The notes under the pieces are model-generated. The model saw only the letters and a list, made by a program, of their open reading frames with translations. It was not told the DNA's origin and made no database searches. 64,000 nt of DNA from Caulobacter hibisci (GTDB taxonomy: Bacteria > Pseudomonadota > Alphaproteobacteria > Caulobacterales > Caulobacteraceae), in the NCBI RefSeq assembly GCF_016135805.1, contig NZ_JADWOX010000009.1, forward strand, positions 1 through 64,000, written 5' to 3'. Numbering within the stretch: the first letter of the stretch is position 1; every line of letters begins with the position of its first letter. The position numbers were made by a program, and so were the translations under genes. This document shows, piece after piece, positions 24,836 to 34,585 of this stretch.

Positions 24836-25419
24836 TCCAAACACACCCACGTCCAGGTCACCCCAACCGCCAGGTTCCCCGACTGCACCGACGCCGCCTC
24901 GGCGCGGTGGACCAGCCGCAGGCCCGACGCCGCCGCCAGGGCGATCGTGTGCTCCACCGAGATCGGCCACACCGGTCGCGAAGGCGCGCCGAGACCGTGG
25001 CGCAGCGACATCACCAGCACCCCAAGCGGCGCCAGCAGGCCCGCCAGCCTGGGCATGGCGACCGCGCGGGCGTCGTCGTTCAGGTGCTGCCAGACGCCGC
25101 TGAGCAGCAGACGCTCGAAAGGCCCTTCCAGCCGCGCCAGGGTCGGCAAGCGATCATCGATCCAGGTCAGGTCCGGATGCAGGGCCATCCCCGCCGCCCG
25201 CAGCGACGCTGCCGGTTCAACGGCCGCCACCGCATGGCCCATGCCCGCCAGCCAGGCCGCGTCGCGCCCCGTCCCCGCCCCGATGTCGGCGATGCGGGCG
25301 GGCGTCGTCGGGATGAACGCCGACACCGGCGTGTAGAGCCCGGCCGGATCGATCGCCTCGAAGCGCTCGACCAGTTCCGGTCCGTCGGTGGAATAGGCGG
25401 AAATTACCGTCTCGATCAT
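24817..25419 (-). CDS. Class I SAM-dependent methyltransferase
   Basis: A 200-aa Rossmann-fold methyltransferase. Motif I IADIGAGTGRDAAWLA (about residues 36-51), acidic residue in AAVEPA (about 60), then LLSGVWQHL and LLAPLGVLVMS as motifs for the later strands. The target is unknown. The ATG at 25419 is preferred to the frame's opening at 25458 because of a GGAGAG SD. The last residues (KAPPP) and the TGA stop are encoded inside a family D repeat arm, so the repeat has set the C-terminus. Confidence 0.85.
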   Translation of the reverse strand: MIETVISAYSTDGPELVERFEAIDPAGLYTPVSAFIPTTPARIADIGAGTGRDAAWLAGMGHAVAAVEPAASLRAAGMALHPDLTWIDDRLPTLARLEGPFERLLLSGVWQHLNDDARAVAMPRLAGLLAPLGVLVMSLRHGLGAPSRPVWPISVEHTIALAAASGLRLVHRAEAASVQSGNLAVGVTWTWVCLEKAPPP

Positions 25420-25504
25420 CGACTCTCCAGCGATCTTGGCCTTGCCTCTCCACGACATCGCATCCTAGCGTTCATCAACCTGAGATGTCGGTAGAGGAAC
25501 CGTG

Positions 25505-25915
25505 ATGCGCAGCGTCATCATCGTCGGAGCATGGGTCTTGGCAGCCGCCACCGCCGGCTGCGCGGCCAAGCCCAAGCCGGCCATCGCGACGGCGTCCTGC
25601 CCGCCGCTGACAGCCGCTCAGTGGCAGCCGCCGGCCCTGAAGGCGCATCACGACCTGTTCGACGCAGCGCTCCGTCATCGCTTCGGCGACATCGGCACCC
25701 ACGGACTGTTCGAGCATACAGAGGAGGCGCGCGGGACGGTCGTCACGGTGCGGCGGATCGGACCGGCCCGCTTCGAGATGCCCGCGCCGGGCCAGGGCGG
25801 CGAACTGGAGATCGTGCTGGAGCGCTGCACCGCCAAGGTTTTGAAGGTGCGTAAGTTGGCCGATCTGGAGGCCGAGCCCAAGCCTATCGCCCCGGACCAG
25901 GATCCGGCCGACTGA
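25505..25915 (+). CDS. Small putative lipoprotein
   Basis: A 136-aa protein with a hydrophobic leader (MRSVIIVGAWVLAAATAGC) ending in a lipobox-like TAGC (Cys19), which is weak at the -3 position. The mature part has alternating strand-like sequence and three further cysteines; I recognise no family. Start ATG at 25505 with GAGG upstream; the adjacent GTG at 25502 is possible. It converges on the DUF488 gene with seven bases between the stops. Confidence 0.65.
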   Translation: MRSVIIVGAWVLAAATAGCAAKPKPAIATASCPPLTAAQWQPPALKAHHDLFDAALRHRFGDIGTHGLFEHTEEARGTVVTVRRIGPARFEMPAPGQGGELEIVLERCTAKVLKVRKLADLEAEPKPIAPDQDPAD

Positions 25916-25922
25916 CCGTGTC

Positions 25923-26357
25923 CTAAAGATCCACGACCTCGCATTTGAGGCTGGCGCGGATGCGGTCGGCGACGATGCGGCGGTGGCAGCAGGCCGGGTC
26001 GTCCTCGTAGCACAGCAGGGCGATGCGCTTGTCCTTCGCCAGATCGGTCGCCTGGGCCAGGGCCACCTGGGCGTCGGGCTCCTCCAGATGAGCGCTGAAG
26101 ATCTGCCGCATCTCGTCGGTGCGTCCGGCGCGGGCGGCGTCGCGGCCGGCCTTGGGCGTGCCCAGCGGCCGCAGGTGCAGGTAGCCGATCCCCTCGGCCT
26201 CGAGGCTGTTTCCCAGCAGGGTCTTGGAGAAACCGGCCTTGCGCGACGAGGCCACGGCCCGCACGTCGACCACCAGTTCCACCTGCGCGGCTTTCAGGCG
26301 CCCGATCATCCCGCCCTGCGTGTCGGTCTCATAGCCGATGGTGGCGAGCGGATTCAT
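25923..26357 (-). CDS. DUF488-family protein
   Basis: A 144-aa cytoplasmic protein of the DUF488 family. Landmarks are the N-terminal TIGYETDTQGGMIGRL, the early strand VVDVRAVASSRKAGFSK (about residues 30-46) and the C-terminal LLCYEDDPACCHRRIVADRI (about 113-132) with its Cys-Cys-His-Arg cluster, usually viewed as the active or metal site. Biochemical function of the family is not established. The ATG at 26357 is preferred (GGAG six bases upstream) over 26369. Confidence 0.85.
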   Translation of the reverse strand: MNPLATIGYETDTQGGMIGRLKAAQVELVVDVRAVASSRKAGFSKTLLGNSLEAEGIGYLHLRPLGTPKAGRDAARAGRTDEMRQIFSAHLEEPDAQVALAQATDLAKDKRIALLCYEDDPACCHRRIVADRIRASLKCEVVDL

Positions 26358-26433
26358 GGCCGGCTCCATTGGACGGCGGGGCGTCGGGCGCCTACCTTAG
26401 GCCGCAAGCTGCCGAAGAAGGAACCTCGGGCTT

Positions 26434-27333
26434 ATGGACGCCGCCGTCTTCCGCGAACCCAAGCGGCGTTTCATCGCCATCGACAGCCGGGCCGGCGGCG
26501 GCGAGATGGCCGCCCTGGACTTTGGTCCGCCCAGCCGCGCCATCGACGTCGTCTTCGTTCACGCCAACGGCTTCAACGCCCAGACCTACCGCACGCTGCT
26601 GGCGCCGCTGGCGGCCGGCCTGCGAGTGCTGGCGGTCGACCAGCGCGGACACGGCGACAGCCGGCTGGCCGCCGATCCCGAAGGCCGGCGCTCGTGGCTC
26701 GACCTGCGCGACGACCTGCTGGCCCTGTTGCAGGCCCTGGACCAGGCGCCGGTGGTCCTGGCCGGCCACTCGATGGGCGCGACGGTCAGCCTGCTGGCCG
26801 CGGCCGAGGCGCCGGGCAAGGTTTCCAGCCTCGTGCTGCTCGATCCCGTCGTCATGCCGCGCATGCTGGCCCTCTACGCCAAGGCCCCGTGGACCTCGGG
26901 GCGTCTCTGGAAGCGCCTGCCGATCGCCCAGGCCGCCACCCGCCGGCGCGAGGTGTTCGACAGCCGCGAGGCCGCCTTCAACGCCTATCGCGGGCGCGGC
27001 GCCTTCAAGACCTGGCCCGAGGCCATGCTGGCCGACTATGTCGGCGGCGGCTTCAAGGACCGGCCCGACGGCAAGGTCGAGCTGGCCTGCACCCCGGCCT
27101 GGGAAGCCTCCAACTACGCCGCCCAGGGTCACGATCCCTGGCGCGCGGTCAGCCAGTTCCGCGGCCGGGTGCGGATCCTCAAGGCCGAGCATGGCTCGAC
27201 CTGCGCCGCCGGCGACAGCTTCGCCCGTCGCGGCAAGGCCGTGCGCATCGAGACCGTGCCGGGAACCAGCCACTTCCTGCCGATGGAACGCCCCGACCTG
27301 GTCCGCGAGGCGATCTTCGAGGCGGCGACTTAG
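26434..27333 (+). CDS. Alpha/beta hydrolase
   Basis: A 299-aa cytoplasmic hydrolase of the alpha/beta fold. Oxyanion region VFVHANGFNAQTY (about residues 37-49), VDQRGHGDSR, nucleophile elbow LAGHSMGATVSLLA (Ser at about 112), and a C-terminal catalytic His in VPGTSHFLPMERP (about 281). Length and lid insertion resemble the epoxide-hydrolase/haloperoxidase group; substrate unknown. Start ATG with AAGAAGGA upstream. A family A repeat separates it from the convergent M13 peptidase. Confidence 0.88.
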   Translation: MDAAVFREPKRRFIAIDSRAGGGEMAALDFGPPSRAIDVVFVHANGFNAQTYRTLLAPLAAGLRVLAVDQRGHGDSRLAADPEGRRSWLDLRDDLLALLQALDQAPVVLAGHSMGATVSLLAAAEAPGKVSSLVLLDPVVMPRMLALYAKAPWTSGRLWKRLPIAQAATRRREVFDSREAAFNAYRGRGAFKTWPEAMLADYVGGGFKDRPDGKVELACTPAWEASNYAAQGHDPWRAVSQFRGRVRILKAEHGSTCAAGDSFARRGKAVRIETVPGTSHFLPMERPDLVREAIFEAAT

Positions 27334-27341
27334 AACGCGAT

Positions 27342-27504
27342 CCTTCTCCCCTTGCGGGAGAAGGTGTCGGCGAAGCCGACGGATGAGGGGTCGCACGAAC
27401 GAAAAAACGCCGCGACGGCCTTTCGGCTGTCGCGGCGTCTGGCGTCTGAGAGACCCCTCACCCGACCCGCTTCGCGGGCCACCCTCTCCCGCAAGGGGAG
27501 AGGG
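27342..27504. repeat. Intergenic inverted-repeat element, family A copy 3 (central hairpin type)
   Basis: Arms as in other family A copies, here in the opposite order (AAGG-type arm first). Central 14-bp hairpin 27407-27420 with 27425-27438, loop TTTC; the loop-closing pair is C-G. Between converging hydrolase and M13 peptidase genes. Confidence 0.92.
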
Positions 27505-27517
27505 ATCTGGGCTTAGA

Positions 27518-29632
27518 TCACCAGATGTTCACGCGATCGGCCGGCGCGATGTACAGCTTGTCGGTGGGCTGGATCTTGAAGGCCTTGTACCAGCCCGGCT
27601 GGTTCCGGATCGTGCCGTTGACGCGGTAGACGGCCGGCGAGTGCGGGTCGCTGGCGATCTGCTGCTTCAGGGCGTCGTCGCGGCTCTTCTGACGCCACAC
27701 CTGGGCCCAGCCAAGATAGACCCGCTGGTCGCCGGTGAAGCCGTCCAGCACCGGGGCCGGCTTGCCCTTCAACGAGGCGTGGTAGGCGTCCAGGGCGAAG
27801 GACAGGCCGCCCATGTCGCCGATGTTCTCGCCCATGGTCAGGTCGCCGTTGACGTGCACGCCCGGGAACGGCTCGAACGCCGAGTACTGGGCGCCCAGCT
27901 TGGCCTTCTGGACCTCGAACTTGGCGGCGTCTTCGGCCGTCCACCAGTCGCGCAGCACGCCGTCGCCGTCGGACTTGCGGCCCTGGTCGTCGAAGCCGTG
28001 GCCGATCTCGTGGCCGATCACGCCGCCGATGCCGCCGTAGTTGACGGCCGGGTCGGCGTCCGGATGGAAGAACGGCGCCTGCAGGATGGCGGCCGGGAAC
28101 ACGATCTCGTTGTTGACCGAGTTGTAGTAGGCGTTGACCGTCTGCGGGGTCATGCCCCACTCGGTCTTGTCGACCGGCTGGTTCAGGCGCTCGACGTCGT
28201 GGCGCCATTCGAAGGCGCCGGCCCGCAGGCTGTTGCCGTAGGCGTCGTCGGCGCTGATCTCGAGCTTGGAATAGTCGCGCCAGGTGTCGGGATAGCCGAT
28301 CTTGACGGTGAACTTGGCCAGCTTGTCCAGGGCGCGGGTCTTGGTCTCCGGGCCCATCCAGTCCAGGCCCTCGATGCGGGCCTTCAGGGCCGTGCGCAGG
28401 TTGGCCACCAGGTCGACCATCTTGGCCTTGGATTCCGGCGGGAAGTACTCGGCCACATAGACCTTGCCGACGCTCTCGCCGAGCATGCCGTTGACCTGGG
28501 CGACGCCGCGCTTCCAGCGAGGCTTCTGCTCGGGCTGGCCCGACAGGGTCTTGCCGCGGAACTCGAAGCTGGCGTCGGCGAAGCGCTTGGACAGCAGCGG
28601 GGCCGCGCCGTCGACGATCTTGAACGCCTGCCAGGCCTTCAGGGTGTCGAGCGGGGTGTCGGCATAGACCTTGGCGAACTTCGGGAAGGCCGTGTCGGTG
28701 GTCACCACCACGCGGTCGAGCTTGGGCAACTCGGCGCCGACCAGGTAGCGGTTCCAGTCATAGCCCGGGGTCAGGGCGGCCAGTTCGGCCCAGGTCTTGG
28801 GGTTGTAGGTCTTGTCGCGGTCGCGGCGCTGCACGCGGGTCCAGCTGGCTTCGGCGAGCTGGGTCTCGAAGGCCACGACGGCCTTGGCGGCCTCGGCCGG
28901 GTTCTGCCAGCCGGCATAGCCCAGCATCTTGGCGACGTAGAGCTCGTAGGCGGCCTTCTTGTCGGCGAACTTGGCGTCGAGATAGTAGTCGCGGTCGGGC
29001 AGCGACAGGCCGCCAGCGCCGGCATAGACGGCGTAGCGGTTGGGGTTCTTGGCGTCGCTCGAGATGTAGAGGCTGAGGATCGAGGCGAAGGCCGTGGTCG
29101 GGCTCTTGCCCATCAGGGCGGTGAAGTCGTCCTTGCTGGTGATCGCGCGGATCTCGGCCAGCTCGCCGGCGATCGGCTTGGCGTCGAGGGCCTCGATGCG
29201 GGCCTCGTCCATGAACGCCTTGTAGGCCGCGCCGACCTTGACGCTGTCGGCGTCGGTGGTCTTGCCGGCGGCGGCGCCCTCGATGATGGCGCGGGTGCGG
29301 GCTTCCGACAGCTCGGCCAGCTTGTCGAAATTGCCGTAGCGGGTGCGGTCCGACGGGATCTGGGTGACCTCGTCCCACTTGCCGTTGGCGTACTGGTAGA
29401 AGTCGTCGCCCGGCTTGACCGAGGCGTTCATGCCGGTGAGGTCGAAGCCCCACTTGCCGTAGCGCGGCGAGGCCAGCGAGACGGCGCCGCCGCCCGCTTC
29501 GGCGGCCGGGGCGAACAGCGACTGCACGGTGCAGGCGTCGTCGACGCAGGCGTGCTCCTCATGCGCCTGGGCGGCGAAGGCGGACATCGAGAGGGCGACC
29601 GCCGCGGCGGCGCCGAACCAAGCTTTTTTCAT
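27518..29632 (-). CDS. M13-family (neprilysin-like) zinc metallopeptidase
   Basis: A 704-aa exported endopeptidase. Signal peptide MKKAWFGAAAAVALSMSAFA; the N-terminal helical domain starts at WGFDLTGMNASVKPGDDFYQ, typical of PepO/neprilysin. Catalytic zinc motif HEIGH in GVIGHEIGHGFDDQG (about residues 535-549) and the third-ligand motif GENIGDMGGL (about 595-604). The C-terminal DRVNIW resembles the family's conserved CxVW end but lacks the Cys. It probably degrades small peptides in the periplasm or outside. The ATG at 29632 begins the signal peptide; no clear SD is seen. Confidence 0.93.
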   Translation of the reverse strand: MKKAWFGAAAAVALSMSAFAAQAHEEHACVDDACTVQSLFAPAAEAGGGAVSLASPRYGKWGFDLTGMNASVKPGDDFYQYANGKWDEVTQIPSDRTRYGNFDKLAELSEARTRAIIEGAAAGKTTDADSVKVGAAYKAFMDEARIEALDAKPIAGELAEIRAITSKDDFTALMGKSPTTAFASILSLYISSDAKNPNRYAVYAGAGGLSLPDRDYYLDAKFADKKAAYELYVAKMLGYAGWQNPAEAAKAVVAFETQLAEASWTRVQRRDRDKTYNPKTWAELAALTPGYDWNRYLVGAELPKLDRVVVTTDTAFPKFAKVYADTPLDTLKAWQAFKIVDGAAPLLSKRFADASFEFRGKTLSGQPEQKPRWKRGVAQVNGMLGESVGKVYVAEYFPPESKAKMVDLVANLRTALKARIEGLDWMGPETKTRALDKLAKFTVKIGYPDTWRDYSKLEISADDAYGNSLRAGAFEWRHDVERLNQPVDKTEWGMTPQTVNAYYNSVNNEIVFPAAILQAPFFHPDADPAVNYGGIGGVIGHEIGHGFDDQGRKSDGDGVLRDWWTAEDAAKFEVQKAKLGAQYSAFEPFPGVHVNGDLTMGENIGDMGGLSFALDAYHASLKGKPAPVLDGFTGDQRVYLGWAQVWRQKSRDDALKQQIASDPHSPAVYRVNGTIRNQPGWYKAFKIQPTDKLYIAPADRVNIW

Positions 29633-29742
29633 AGAAAGGCAGATCCGGTGGAAAACCGGCGGCAATCTGCGCCTGGCGCCGGAATTTCCTGCCTTAAAAT
29701 TCTGTCATGTTTAGGGGCGTGAGCCGGGTGCTCAATCGCCGG

Positions 29743-30225
29743 TCAGTGCCGATGCGGCGGCGCGGGCAGACCCCCAACCGCAGGTCGTGGCGCGTTGCGT
29801 TGCACGGCCAGCCGGGCCTCGACCCGCCGCCCGTCGTCGAACACCAGGGTCAGCGGCAGGCGGCCGCCGAGGTTCAGACCCGCCGTCAGTCCCATCAGCA
29901 TGAAGTGCCGGCCGCCGGGCGAGAAGCTGACGCTGCCGCCGGCCGGGATCACCAGGGGCTCGTCCATGCCCCGCATGCTGGCCACCCCGCCCTGCATCGC
30001 GGTCTGGTGGATCATCACCATCCGGGCCACGGGGCTGGCGGCGCCGACCAGGGTCACCGGCCGGTCGCCGGTGTTGACCAGGGTCATGTAGCCCGCCCCG
30101 TTCATCCCCGCCTGGGCCGGCCGCGCCCAGGCCTCGCGCACCGACACCGGCGCCCCGCGCGGCGCGGCGATCGCGACGACGGGCGTCAGGGCCAGGAGGG
30201 CGAGCAGCGGGGCAAGGCGGCACAT
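29743..30225 (-). CDS. Periplasmic copper chaperone PCu(A)C
   Basis: A 160-aa exported protein with the PCu(A)C cupredoxin-like fold, which delivers Cu(I) to the cytochrome oxidase CuA site. Signal peptide MCRLAPLLALLALTPVVAIA. The copper motif reads His-x10-Met-x22-His-x-Met (from MIHQTAMQGG to GGRHFMLMG), one residue longer than the usual x21 spacing. The His/Pro-rich tail (PAPPHRH) could add metal affinity. It sits alone, without SCO1 or oxidase genes nearby. Confidence 0.9.
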   Translation of the reverse strand: MCRLAPLLALLALTPVVAIAAPRGAPVSVREAWARPAQAGMNGAGYMTLVNTGDRPVTLVGAASPVARMVMIHQTAMQGGVASMRGMDEPLVIPAGGSVSFSPGGRHFMLMGLTAGLNLGGRLPLTLVFDDGRRVEARLAVQRNAPRPAVGGLPAPPHRH

Positions 30226-30578
30226 GGCGGGTCTCTGCGGATGGGGGCGACGGGAGACGGCTTACGCTTCTCGGTCAAAGGCGGCGACCAACTCAAAGTT
30301 GCCTTCTCCCCTTGCGGGAGAAGGTGGCGGCGGTAGCCGACGGATGAGGGGTCTCTCAAACACGAGACGCTCCGCCTAGCCGATCCGCCGCACGCGGCTT
30401 TGCGTTCTGAGAGACCCCTCACCCGACCCCCGCCTTCGCGGGGGCCACCCTCTCCCGCAGGGGGAGAGGGGCGCGAACATTCGCACCACGACCTTCGGCG
30501 TCGTTCCCTCTCCGCCTGCGCCCCCGAACCGTGCTAGGCGAGGCGTCCACGCTCGACGGACCCTCCACGGACCCCCGC
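30226..30578. other. Divergent intergenic region, PCuAC/MFS
   Basis: 353 bases between divergent genes. It holds repeat family A copy 4 (30302-30470). The rest shows no recognisable promoter or small gene. Confidence 0.5.
30302..30470. repeat. Intergenic inverted-repeat element, family A copy 4
   Basis: Arms CCTTCTCCCCTTGCGGGAGA and CTCTCCCGCAGGGGGAGAGG with a non-hairpin-type centre. The GGGGGCCACC/CGCCTTCGCGGGGG part of the right arm is extended as in copy 6 (39272). Lies between divergent genes. Confidence 0.88.
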
Positions 30579-32138
30579 ATGACCGGCCAATTCACCGACG
30601 CCGAACGCCGCACCACCCTGGCCGGCCTGATGATCGTCTTCCTGCTCAGCGCGCTGGACCAGACCATCGTCTCCACCGCCATGCCGCGGATCATCTCCGA
30701 ACTGCACGGCCTGACGCTCTATAGCTGGGTGACCACCGCCTACCTGCTGAGCTCGACGGTGATGGTGCCGATCTGGGGCAAGCTGGGTGACATCTACGGC
30801 CGCAAGCCGGTGCTGGTGGCCGGCATCTCGATCTTCATGGTCGGCTCGTGGCTGTCGGGCCTGTCGGGCGAGTTCGGCCCGCTGCTGGGCATGAACGGCA
30901 TGGTGCAGCTGATCGTCTTCCGCGCCTTGCAGGGCATCGGCGGCGGCGCGCTGTTCACCACCGCCTTCGCCATCATCGCCGACCTCTATCCGCCGCGCGA
31001 GCGGGGCAAGTTCGCCGGCATTTTCGGTTCGGTGTTCGGCCTGTCCAGCGTGCTGGGCCCGCTGATCGGCGGCTATTTCACCGACCACGGCACCATCCAG
31101 CTGGGCGCCCACGTGATCGCCGGCTGGCGCTGGGTGTTCTACGTCAACCTGCCGCTGTGCCTGCTGTCGCTGTTCATGATCCTGGTGAAGATGCCGGCCC
31201 TGCCGCACCAGCGCTCGGGAAACATCGACTTCCTGGGCGCGGCCCTGCTGATCGCCGCCTTCGTGCCGCTGCTGCTGGCGCTCAGCCTGGGCGGTCACGA
31301 CATCGCCTGGGCCTCGGCCCAGAGCGTGGGCCTGTTCGCCGGCGCGGCCGTGGCCCTGGGCCTCTTCGTCTATGTCGAGAGCCGGGTGTCGAACCCGATC
31401 GTTCCGCTGCATCTCTTCAAGAACAAGACCTTCGTCACCGCCAACCTGGCGGCCTTCCTGATCTCCATGGCCTTCATGGGGGTGGCGGTGTTCCTGCCGC
31501 TCTACATGCAGCTGGGCCTGGGAGTGGACGCCACGACCTCGGGCCTGGCCATGCTGCCGCTGATGGGCGGGCTGATCATCGGCTCGTCGGTCTCGGGCCA
31601 GCTGGTCACCCGCACCGGCAAGTACAAGCCGTTCATGCTGGCCGGGGCGGCCCTGCTGCTGGTCGGGGTGCTGCCCATGACCCACCTGGCCGGGATCAGC
31701 CACCTCTACCTGCTGTGCCTGCTGCTGCTGGTGGTGGGCGTGGGCCTGGGACCCAACCAGAGCCTGTTCAACCTGGCCACCCAGAACGCGGTGTCGCCGC
31801 GCGACATCGGCGTGGCCACCAGCTCCAACCAGTTCTTCCGCCAGATCGGCTCGACGGTCGGGGTGGCGGTGGCCGGCGCCCTGCTGACCACTCGCCTGGC
31901 CAGCTACGGCGGCGGCAAGCTGGATCTGGGCGCCCTGCAAGGCCTGGCCCTGGAGAGCGGCGTGGTGGGCGGCCATCGCGACCCGGCGCTGGGCCAGGCC
32001 CTGGCCTACGCCGTCAGCGGCGTGATGCAGGCGGCGCTGGTGGTGATCGTGCTGGGCCTGGTGGTGATCTTCTTCGTCCCCGCCCTGCCCCTGCGCTCGC
32101 GCATGCCGACGCCGGAGCCGGTGCTGGAAAAGGAATAG
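30579..32138 (+). CDS. DHA2-type MFS multidrug transporter
   Basis: A 519-aa inner-membrane drug/H+ antiporter with about fourteen helices. Early signature [20 protein letters not shown]; motif [14 protein letters not shown] (about residues 67-79); motif C-like [18 protein letters not shown] (about 150-167), which marks exporters. A short charged tail ends the protein. No membrane-fusion or TetR gene is adjacent, so it may work alone. The ATG at 30579 is used, although no strong SD precedes it; a GTG at 30531 is the alternative. Confidence 0.9.
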   Translation: MTGQFTDAERRTTLAGLMIVFLLSALDQTIVSTAMPRIISELHGLTLYSWVTTAYLLSSTVMVPIWGKLGDIYGRKPVLVAGISIFMVGSWLSGLSGEFGPLLGMNGMVQLIVFRALQGIGGGALFTTAFAIIADLYPPRERGKFAGIFGSVFGLSSVLGPLIGGYFTDHGTIQLGAHVIAGWRWVFYVNLPLCLLSLFMILVKMPALPHQRSGNIDFLGAALLIAAFVPLLLALSLGGHDIAWASAQSVGLFAGAAVALGLFVYVESRVSNPIVPLHLFKNKTFVTANLAAFLISMAFMGVAVFLPLYMQLGLGVDATTSGLAMLPLMGGLIIGSSVSGQLVTRTGKYKPFMLAGAALLLVGVLPMTHLAGISHLYLLCLLLLVVGVGLGPNQSLFNLATQNAVSPRDIGVATSSNQFFRQIGSTVGVAVAGALLTTRLASYGGGKLDLGALQGLALESGVVGGHRDPALGQALAYAVSGVMQAALVVIVLGLVVIFFVPALPLRSRMPTPEPVLEKE

Positions 32139-32145
32139 AAGAGGT

Positions 32146-32275
32146 CCTTCTCCCCTTGCGGGAGAAGGTGGCGGCGAAGCCGACGGATGAGGGGTCGAAA
32201 GGCCTGTCGGATAGTTTTGAGAGACCCCTCACCCGACCTCCTTCGGAGGCCACCCTCTCCCGCAAGGGGAGAGGG
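32146..32275. repeat. Intergenic inverted-repeat element, family A copy 5
   Basis: Shortest family A copy (130 bp): full arms with almost no centre. It lies between convergent MFS and priA; its right end is one base from the priA stop codon. Confidence 0.88.
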
Positions 32276-32276
32276 A

Positions 32277-34439
32277 TCAAAGAAACGAATACGGGTCGAT
32301 GTCGATCGTCACCCTCACCGAGTTCGGGATCTTGGCCCGCGCCCGCCACGCCGCCATGAACCCCGGCAGGTCGACATTGCGCCCGGCCCGCACCAGAAAC
32401 CGCTTGCGCCGCCGCCCGCGCACCAGGCCCAGCGGCGCGTCGGCGGGGCCGTAGACTTCCACCCCTTCCGCATTAGGCGTCGCCGCGGCCAGGGCCTGGA
32501 CATAGGCCTCCAGCGCTTCAGCGTCGGGACCGGAGGCGATCACGGCGGCCAGGCGGCCGAACGGCGGCAGGCCGGCTTCCTCGCGCATGGCCATCTCGGC
32601 CTCGACGAAGGCGTCGCGGTCCTGGGCCTTCAGGGCCTGAAGCACCGCGTGCTCGGGGGCGTAGGTCTGGAGGTAGGCGCGGCCCGGCTTCTCGTGGCGG
32701 CCGGCGCGCCCCGTCGCCTGGGCCAGCAGCTGGAAGGTCCGCTCGCCGGCCCGCAGGTCGCCGCCGCGCAGGGACAGGTCGGCGTCGATCACCCCAACCA
32801 GGGTGAGGTTGGGGAAGTTGTGGCCCTTGGCGGCGGCCTGGGTCGCCACCAGGATATCGATCTCGCCGGCCGCCATGGCGTCGACCAGCGCCCGCGCCCC
32901 GGCCGGATCGAACACCGTGTCCGACGAGAACACGGCGATGCGGGCGTCGGGGAACAGGTAGCGCGCCTCTTCCTCCACCCGCTCCACGCCCGGACCGATC
33001 GACACCAGGCTGTCCTTGGCCCCGCAGTGCGGACAGGCCTCGGGCTTCTTCATCGAAAAGCCGGTCAGGTGGCAGACGAGGCGCCCGGTATAGCGGTGCT
33101 CGACCAGCCAGCTGTCGCTGTCGGGCGACTTCAGCTTCTCGCCGCAGGCCCGGCAGAGCACCAGCGGCGCATAGCCCCGGCGATTGAGGAACAGCAGGCT
33201 CTGCTCGCCCTTCTGCAAGGTCAGGGACACCGCCTTGACCAGGGTCGGCGACAGCCAGCGGCCGGGCTCGGGCGGGGTGGCCCGCATGTCGATCAGCTCG
33301 ATGTCGGGCAACTGCGCCGTGCCGTGGCGCGCGCCCAGCCGCAGCCAGCGATAGCGACCGGTCTGGGCGTTCCACAGGCTTTCCAGCGACGGGGTCGCGC
33401 TGGCCAGCACCACCAGGGCCTTCTCGATCTTGGCGCGGGCCACGGCCAGGTCCCGGGCCTGGTAGATGAAGCCCTCTTCCTGCTTGAACGAGCCGTCGTG
33501 CTCCTCGTCGACAACGATCAGCTTGAGGTTCGTAAACGGCAGGAACAGCGCCGAACGGGCTCCGACCACGATGCGGGCCCGGCCGTCAGCCACGGCCTCC
33601 CAGGCCCGGCGGCGGCGGGGCGGCGAGACGCCCGAGTGCCACTCGATCGGCGCCGCGCCGAAGCGCTGCTCGAAGCGGGCCATGACGGCCTGGGTCAGGG
33701 CGATCTCGGGCAGCAGCACCAGCACCTGGGCGGCCGGATCGGCGGCCAGGGCGGCGGCGGCGACCTCCAGATAGACCTCGGTCTTGCCCGAGCCGGTGAC
33801 CCCGTCCAGCAGCGCGGCCTGGAAACCGCCGGCCGCCAGCATCTCGGCCATCACCTCGGCCGCGGCCTTTTGACTCGGGTTCAGGGTCTGGGGCGGCAGG
33901 GTCAGGTCCGGCTGCGCCACCGAGTCGTCGGCGGCGACCAGCACCGGCTCCAGCGCCCCCTCGTCCACCAGCCCCTTGACCACCCCGGCCGAGACCCCGG
34001 CCTGGCGGGCCAGCTCGGCGGCGCTCATCGGGCCATGCTCGGCGGCGGCCAGCACCTTCAGGCGCGCGGGCGTCATCCGACCAGGCTGGACGCCGGTCAG
34101 GGCCACGGCCTTCTCGGGCTTGGCCGTCGGGTGGCGCAGGCCGCGCAGGGCCATGGCCAGCGGCCAGCCGGGAACATCGACGCTGTAGCGCGCGGCCCAT
34201 TCGACGAAGGTGATGACATTGGCCGGCAGGGGCGGATCGTCCACCCGGTGCAGGACGGGCTTCAGCGGTCGGTTGCCGCCCGCGCCTTCGCGCAAGGCGG
34301 TCACCACGCCGCGCACGGTGCGCGGACCCAGGGGCACGGCCACGTGGTCGCCGACGGCCAGGTCCAGGCCCTCCGGCTCGGCGTAGTCGAAGGCCTCGGG
34401 CAGCGGCATGGGCAGCAGGACGGAGGCGATGCGCGGCAT
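32277..34439 (-). CDS. priA: Primosomal replication restart helicase PriA
   Basis: A 720-aa DNA helicase that recognises stalled forks and reloads the replicative helicase. N-terminal DNA-binding domain (about residues 1-105), then a helicase core with Walker A GVTGSGKTEVY (about 213-223), VVDEEHD (motif II) and LLFLNRRGYAPL. The cysteine region normally holds two zinc sites. Here the outer pairs CRAC and CPHC remain, but the inner ligands are lost: the CPxC position reads SPDS, and CHxCG reads CHLTG. Only one zinc site can form. Start ATG at 34439. The divergent DUF484-xerC pair follows, a replication/segregation neighbourhood. Confidence 0.95.
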   Translation of the reverse strand: MPRIASVLLPMPLPEAFDYAEPEGLDLAVGDHVAVPLGPRTVRGVVTALREGAGGNRPLKPVLHRVDDPPLPANVITFVEWAARYSVDVPGWPLAMALRGLRHPTAKPEKAVALTGVQPGRMTPARLKVLAAAEHGPMSAAELARQAGVSAGVVKGLVDEGALEPVLVAADDSVAQPDLTLPPQTLNPSQKAAAEVMAEMLAAGGFQAALLDGVTGSGKTEVYLEVAAAALAADPAAQVLVLLPEIALTQAVMARFEQRFGAAPIEWHSGVSPPRRRRAWEAVADGRARIVVGARSALFLPFTNLKLIVVDEEHDGSFKQEEGFIYQARDLAVARAKIEKALVVLASATPSLESLWNAQTGRYRWLRLGARHGTAQLPDIELIDMRATPPEPGRWLSPTLVKAVSLTLQKGEQSLLFLNRRGYAPLVLCRACGEKLKSPDSDSWLVEHRYTGRLVCHLTGFSMKKPEACPHCGAKDSLVSIGPGVERVEEEARYLFPDARIAVFSSDTVFDPAGARALVDAMAAGEIDILVATQAAAKGHNFPNLTLVGVIDADLSLRGGDLRAGERTFQLLAQATGRAGRHEKPGRAYLQTYAPEHAVLQALKAQDRDAFVEAEMAMREEAGLPPFGRLAAVIASGPDAEALEAYVQALAAATPNAEGVEVYGPADAPLGLVRGRRRKRFLVRAGRNVDLPGFMAAWRARAKIPNSVRVTIDIDPYSFL

Positions 34440-34585
34440 GAGAACCGCCTTCTGCGCCAGAAACCTCGCCGCGTCGAGACATCTGCCGCGCGGGCCCCGG
34501 TTCAGCTCATCAAGCCGGCGTTAACCGAAACAGGTCTTCATCGGGCTCGCCTGCCACGTGCGGGCGAACGCAGGGATAGGTGTTC

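Noticed and set aside
26369..29722. Open frame of 1117 codons on the plus strand spanning the hydrolase and M13 genes
   Set aside because: It crosses a repeat and two clear genes in another frame or strand, and its sequence is low in hydrophobic order and without motifs.
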